Shown: piece by piece, positions 61,396 through 64,000 of the stretch
Position numbering within the stretch: position 1 is the first letter of the stretch
Layout: each line of letters starts with the position of its first letter
Assembly (NCBI GenBank): GCA_018267385.1
Contig: JAFDYN010000013.1
Coordinates: 95,559-159,558, forward strand
Origin: Bacteroidota bacterium
GTDB lineage: Bacteria > Bacteroidota > Bacteroidia > Chitinophagales > LD1
DNA: 64,000 nucleotides
Direction: 5' to 3'
Notes under the pieces: model-generated
Told to the model about the DNA's origin: nothing
Database searches by the model: none
Seen by the model: the letters and a program-made list of their open reading frames with translations, nothing else
Position numbers and translations under genes: made by a program

Positions 61396-63072
61396 TTACT
61401 TTGTGAGATGGTTGAGCACTTTCACTAGTTTTTCATCACGACCCAAGCCCATTTTTTTCTTGATCCGGTAGCGGTGCTGCTCGTAGCTTTTTTCACTCTG
61501 GCCATATAGTTTGGAGAGTTCCTTATTGGTCATACCCGTTTTGAGCAGGGTACACATACGGATCTCCAGCATGCTGAGGTCAGGGTACCGGTTAGCCAGT
61601 ATGGTCATGAAATCCCCGCTTGACTCACTGATCTTTTGCTGCAGCGTAGACTTGTCTTGCTCGGTGATGATCACACTATCTATCTTGCGCGAGATAGCGC
61701 GGATCAGTTCATTGGTCTCCTTTCCTTTCTTCTTCAGTGAGGTCACATAGTCCTTCAGTTCATCCAGCACCGTTACTTTTTCCTGAAGGTTCAGCGCGGT
61801 CATCTGCATCTCTTTATTCATTGTTTCCATTTTCTGATGTAGTAGTTTTTCGTTTAGCTCTTTTTGCTGTAGCTCATATTTATTGATCAGGGCATCCATT
61901 TTCTCCTTGCCCTGCGCCTGGTTATACTTATGATTTAGGTTGTTTATTTTGGTCAGGGTGCGCATTGCCTTGCGGTAGTGCTGCGGCAGTTGCGTTTTTT
62001 CGGCACGGTCACGATAGTTGAGATATGCCTCTTCATAGATGTCTATCACATGATTGGTATATTCTATACTAGCAAAATGTCGGAGGGCCTGGCTCAGCAG
62101 GGATACTGCCCGGTCATATTCTCCCAATACTCTTTTGAGCCTTGCCTCGGTCAGCTTGAGGTAGTTGGTGATATATGGGCGCGACTGTGTGCTCAGCAGC
62201 GTCTGAGCGAGGGCCAGGTACTTTTTTTGTCCCTCTACTAGTGCTGGTCTCCCTCGTACTGTAGCCTTTGCCCATTGCTCATTCAGCATTTTGAATATCT
62301 GTATATATACATACATGAGCAGCCGGTCATAAAATGCACTGTCACCGTACTTGTCAGCCAGCAGCATGTAGCTTTGCAGCGCTACCTCATTCTGACCATT
62401 GATAGCTGCTACATTTCCTTTGAAGTAATGACAGACAAATGAATGATAAGGCGAGGTGCCCGGAGTGTCTACCAGGAGCACCGCTTCATTGATAGCTTTT
62501 TGGGCGGAAGCCAGATCACCCGTATGGCTTAGTGCTTCGGCCTTATATTGCAAAACGCTGGATAGGGTGATCCTGTAGTAAGCTGTAGCCTCCGGCTGCG
62601 CGCGCAGGATAGCCTCCGCTTGCAGTGCCATCTCTATCTGATTGGCCTTATTGAGATCGCGCATCATCCTATAGTCTCCTGTGGTCAGGATACGCTCAGC
62701 CTGCAGGATAGGAGAGGCGGTAGAGGCATACTTCTCTTCGTATTCTGCATCCAGTTGCACGACCTCATCATGCATCCTCTTAGACACAAAGGAGCGGATG
62801 GTCCATAGCAGGATCAGGGCCGCATCAGCTTCGTAGCCGTTTTTTTGAAAGTAGTTTTTGAGCCGCAGTGGATCTATGACCTCTTTAGGTGTCTTGGTCA
62901 CTACCAGATAGATGATAAAAAGCAGCATCTGGACCTTGGCAGATGTGTACGTGAGGCGAGGTGTGTGGTGCTTTCTGTAAGCTTTCTGTGCCAACTCCAG
63001 CGCTTTTTCCGTGTCGCTCCAGATCGTCTCGTAGATGTCATCGAGTGCTTCTATGTCCTTGCCATGTTTCAT
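61396..63072 (-). CDS. TPR-like protein with C-terminal LuxR-type HTH
   Basis: 558 residues. A helical repeat region fills about 20-380 (ALELAQKAYRKHHTPRLTYT, AQKAINEAVLLVDTPG, LLSQALRHFASIEYTNHVID), then a coiled coil (390-470, KYELQQKELNEKLLHQKMET), and a C-terminal helix-turn-helix at about 500-558 (RYPDLSMLEIRMCTLLKTGM, TNKELSKLYGQSEKSYEQHR). There is no signal peptide or membrane segment, so it is a cytosolic regulator. Proteins of this kind are numerous in Bacteroidota and of unknown ligand. It is divergent from the collagen-like gene, which it might control. Confidence 0.8.
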   Translation of the reverse strand: MKHGKDIEALDDIYETIWSDTEKALELAQKAYRKHHTPRLTYTSAKVQMLLFIIYLVVTKTPKEVIDPLRLKNYFQKNGYEADAALILLWTIRSFVSKRMHDEVVQLDAEYEEKYASTASPILQAERILTTGDYRMMRDLNKANQIEMALQAEAILRAQPEATAYYRITLSSVLQYKAEALSHTGDLASAQKAINEAVLLVDTPGTSPYHSFVCHYFKGNVAAINGQNEVALQSYMLLADKYGDSAFYDRLLMYVYIQIFKMLNEQWAKATVRGRPALVEGQKKYLALAQTLLSTQSRPYITNYLKLTEARLKRVLGEYDRAVSLLSQALRHFASIEYTNHVIDIYEEAYLNYRDRAEKTQLPQHYRKAMRTLTKINNLNHKYNQAQGKEKMDALINKYELQQKELNEKLLHQKMETMNKEMQMTALNLQEKVTVLDELKDYVTSLKKKGKETNELIRAISRKIDSVIITEQDKSTLQQKISESSGDFMTILANRYPDLSMLEIRMCTLLKTGMTNKELSKLYGQSEKSYEQHRYRIKKKMGLGRDEKLVKVLNHLTK

Positions 63073-63094
63073 TCCGGTTAGTGCTTTCTGCGCT

Positions 63095-63102
63095 CAAATA
63101 TA
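63095..63102 (-). promoter_or_regulatory. -7 element of the TPR-HTH regulator gene
   Basis: TATATTTG on the minus strand, exact TAnnTTTG, 22 bases before the ATG at 63072. A GTCCGGAC palindrome lies just upstream at 63108-63115. Confidence 0.5.
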
Positions 63103-63168
63103 AAGGGGTCCGGACTTTTAAAATTGCCTTGTAGTGTATTTGTAGTGAAATTGATATTGCGGGCGTTT

Positions 63169-63176
63169 TAATTTTG
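63169..63176 (+). promoter_or_regulatory. -7 element of the collagen-like gene
   Basis: TAATTTTG matches TAnnTTTG, 56 bases before the ATG at 63233; -33 box not evident. Confidence 0.45.
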
Positions 63177-63232
63177 AAGCCTGTAAACCATTGATATTTA
63201 CTATTTAACAAATCGTCAACCCTCGTCCAGCA

Positions 63233-64000
63233 ATGAAAAGGTTTTTATTCATCCTGTCTGTAGTGTTTAGCAATATGCTTCTGGCACAGGCGCCGCCTCA
63301 GGGCATCAACTATCAGGCTGTGGTACGCAATGCCGCAGGATCTGTAGTAGCTAATACACATGTGGCGATCCGATTTACTATCCACGACCAGACCGCTACG
63401 GGTACGGTCGTATTTCAGGAGACACACGCACAGACTACCAATCAGTTTGGACTTTTCAACTCCGTGATCGGTACCGGTGGTGGCAATCTTGGTACAGTAG
63501 CCTGGGGGAGCGGTCCCAAGTTTCTACAAGTGGAAGTAGATGTAAATGGAGGTACTAACTATACAGATATGGGCACTAATCAGATGATGAGCGTGCCCTA
63601 TGCGCTCTATGCCGGCAATGGCGGCGGCGGAGCCACAGGCCCTACGGGACCCAGCGGTGCTACCGGTGCCACAGGGGTAGGTGCTACCGGCCCTACAGGA
63701 GCAGGTGGCGGAGCGACCGGTCCTACCGGTCCAGCGGGTAGTACCGGAGCGGCTGGTCCTCAAGGTCCAACCGGCGCAAACGGTAACGACGGCGTGACTG
63801 GCCCTACAGGTGCGAATGGGAATGATGGTGTGACTGGCCCAACTGGTGCGAATGGCAACGATGGCGTAACCGGTCCCACTGGCGCAAACGGCAATGACGG
63901 AGTAACAGGCCCGACCGGAGCTAATGGCAATGACGGTGTGACTGGTCCAACTGGCGCTAATGGCAACGATGGCGTTACTGGTCCGCAAGGTCTCGCTGGC
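63233..64000 (+). CDS. Collagen-like surface protein, C-terminus beyond window
   Basis: 256 residues are visible from ATG at 63233, running off the edge without a stop. Signal peptide [19 protein letters not shown], then a beta-domain of about 110 residues ([59 protein letters not shown]) that recurs at the N-terminus of many Bacteroidota surface fibres. From about residue 131 it becomes Gly-X-Y collagen-like, with GPT and GAT triplets, ending in six [12 protein letters not shown] units. The triple-helical stalk suggests a surface fibre; any C-terminal head or sorting domain lies outside the window. Confidence 0.85.
   Translation, partial: MKRFLFILSVVFSNMLLAQAPPQGINYQAVVRNAAGSVVANTHVAIRFTIHDQTATGTVVFQETHAQTTNQFGLFNSVIGTGGGNLGTVAWGSGPKFLQVEVDVNGGTNYTDMGTNQMMSVPYALYAGNGGGGATGPTGPSGATGATGVGATGPTGAGGGATGPTGPAGSTGAAGPQGPTGANGNDGVTGPTGANGNDGVTGPTGANGNDGVTGPTGANGNDGVTGPTGANGNDGVTGPTGANGNDGVTGPQGLAG
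63773..63988 (+). repeat. 36-bp tandem repeat, six copies, collagen-like coding
   Basis: Six in-frame 36-base units encode [12 protein letters not shown] (the sixth ends GPQ). The peptide is the same in all units but synonymous codons differ at many positions. Confidence 0.92.

Noticed and set aside
63524..63988. Long minus-strand frames opposite the collagen-like repeats
   Set aside because: Repetitive sequence on the opposite strand of Gly-X-Y coding DNA stays open in several frames; the plus-strand gene is clear.
63773..63988. CRISPR-like array (36-base regular units)
   Set aside because: Units are contiguous without unique spacers, in frame, and code for a collagen-like peptide.
1..64000. 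tRNA, rRNA, insertion sequence, prophage or integrase genes
   Set aside because: No cloverleaf-like sequence, transposase motif or terminal inverted repeat was seen on reading the gaps; small RNAs without conserved sequence could have been missed.

Overview
The window looks like a chromosomal segment of a Bacteroidota bacterium, probably of the Chitinophagia/Sphingobacteriia type. The evidence is: type IX secretion (T9SS) C-terminal sorting domains ending two large exported proteins; exact or near-exact Bacteroidota promoters (TTTG, about 19 bases, TAnnTTTG) before many genes and almost no Shine-Dalgarno sequences; a fused alpha/beta 2-oxo acid dehydrogenase E1; a 1111-residue SecA; and paired DUF1800/DUF1501 genes. 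Most of it is compact housekeeping chromosome. I saw no rRNA, tRNA, insertion sequence, phage or CRISPR array.

Layout. 1-6.6 kb: a partial M29 aminopeptidase, a DUF4442 protein, a THUMP rRNA methyltransferase, a thiolase/NTF2-like pair and RecQ. 6.9-11 kb: mannose-1-phosphate guanylyltransferase, two membrane proteins and a methionine-type aminotransferase. 11-13 kb: the cysteine operon cysE-cysK. 13-20.5 kb: a DUF7674-like protein, a DUF6600-type exported protein, SlyD-like FKBP, an LpxH-like phosphoesterase, YebC, a steroid-reductase-like membrane protein and a T9SS subtilase. 20.6-31 kb: a MutS2 without Smr domain, DUF1501/DUF1800, a carboxylesterase, AsnB and a GH125 mannosidase. 31-39.8 kb: SecA and MetH, the latter behind a SAM-I riboswitch, then a hypothetical exported protein. 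39.8-49.6 kb: an MFS transporter, LptC, TatC, RpiB, fused E1, a PpiD/SurA-like foldase, GrpE and DnaJ. 49.7-56.5 kb: a LytTR response regulator, a TPR histidine kinase and a 1268-residue T9SS surface protein. 56.5-61.4 kb: an AraC regulator divergent from a TolC/HlyD/MFS efflux operon. 61.4-64 kb: a TPR-HTH regulator and the start of a collagen-like surface protein.

The most striking find is upstream of cysE-cysK. A promoter at 13006-12975 is followed within 4-7 bases by an unannotated 25-codon ORF containing three consecutive Cys codons. Its RNA can form a complete four-segment attenuator (1:2, 2:3 antiterminator, 3:4 terminator). I read this as a cysteine-sensing, probably leaderless, transcription attenuator. 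Sulfur metabolism in this window therefore seems to use two RNA-level sensors: this peptide attenuator for cysteine synthesis and a SAM-I aptamer for methionine synthesis. A second regulatory lead is a 36-base element with two ACCAT-type direct repeats exactly 20 bases apart, found once before the histidine kinase and once before the T9SS surface protein, directly downstream of a LytTR regulator gene.
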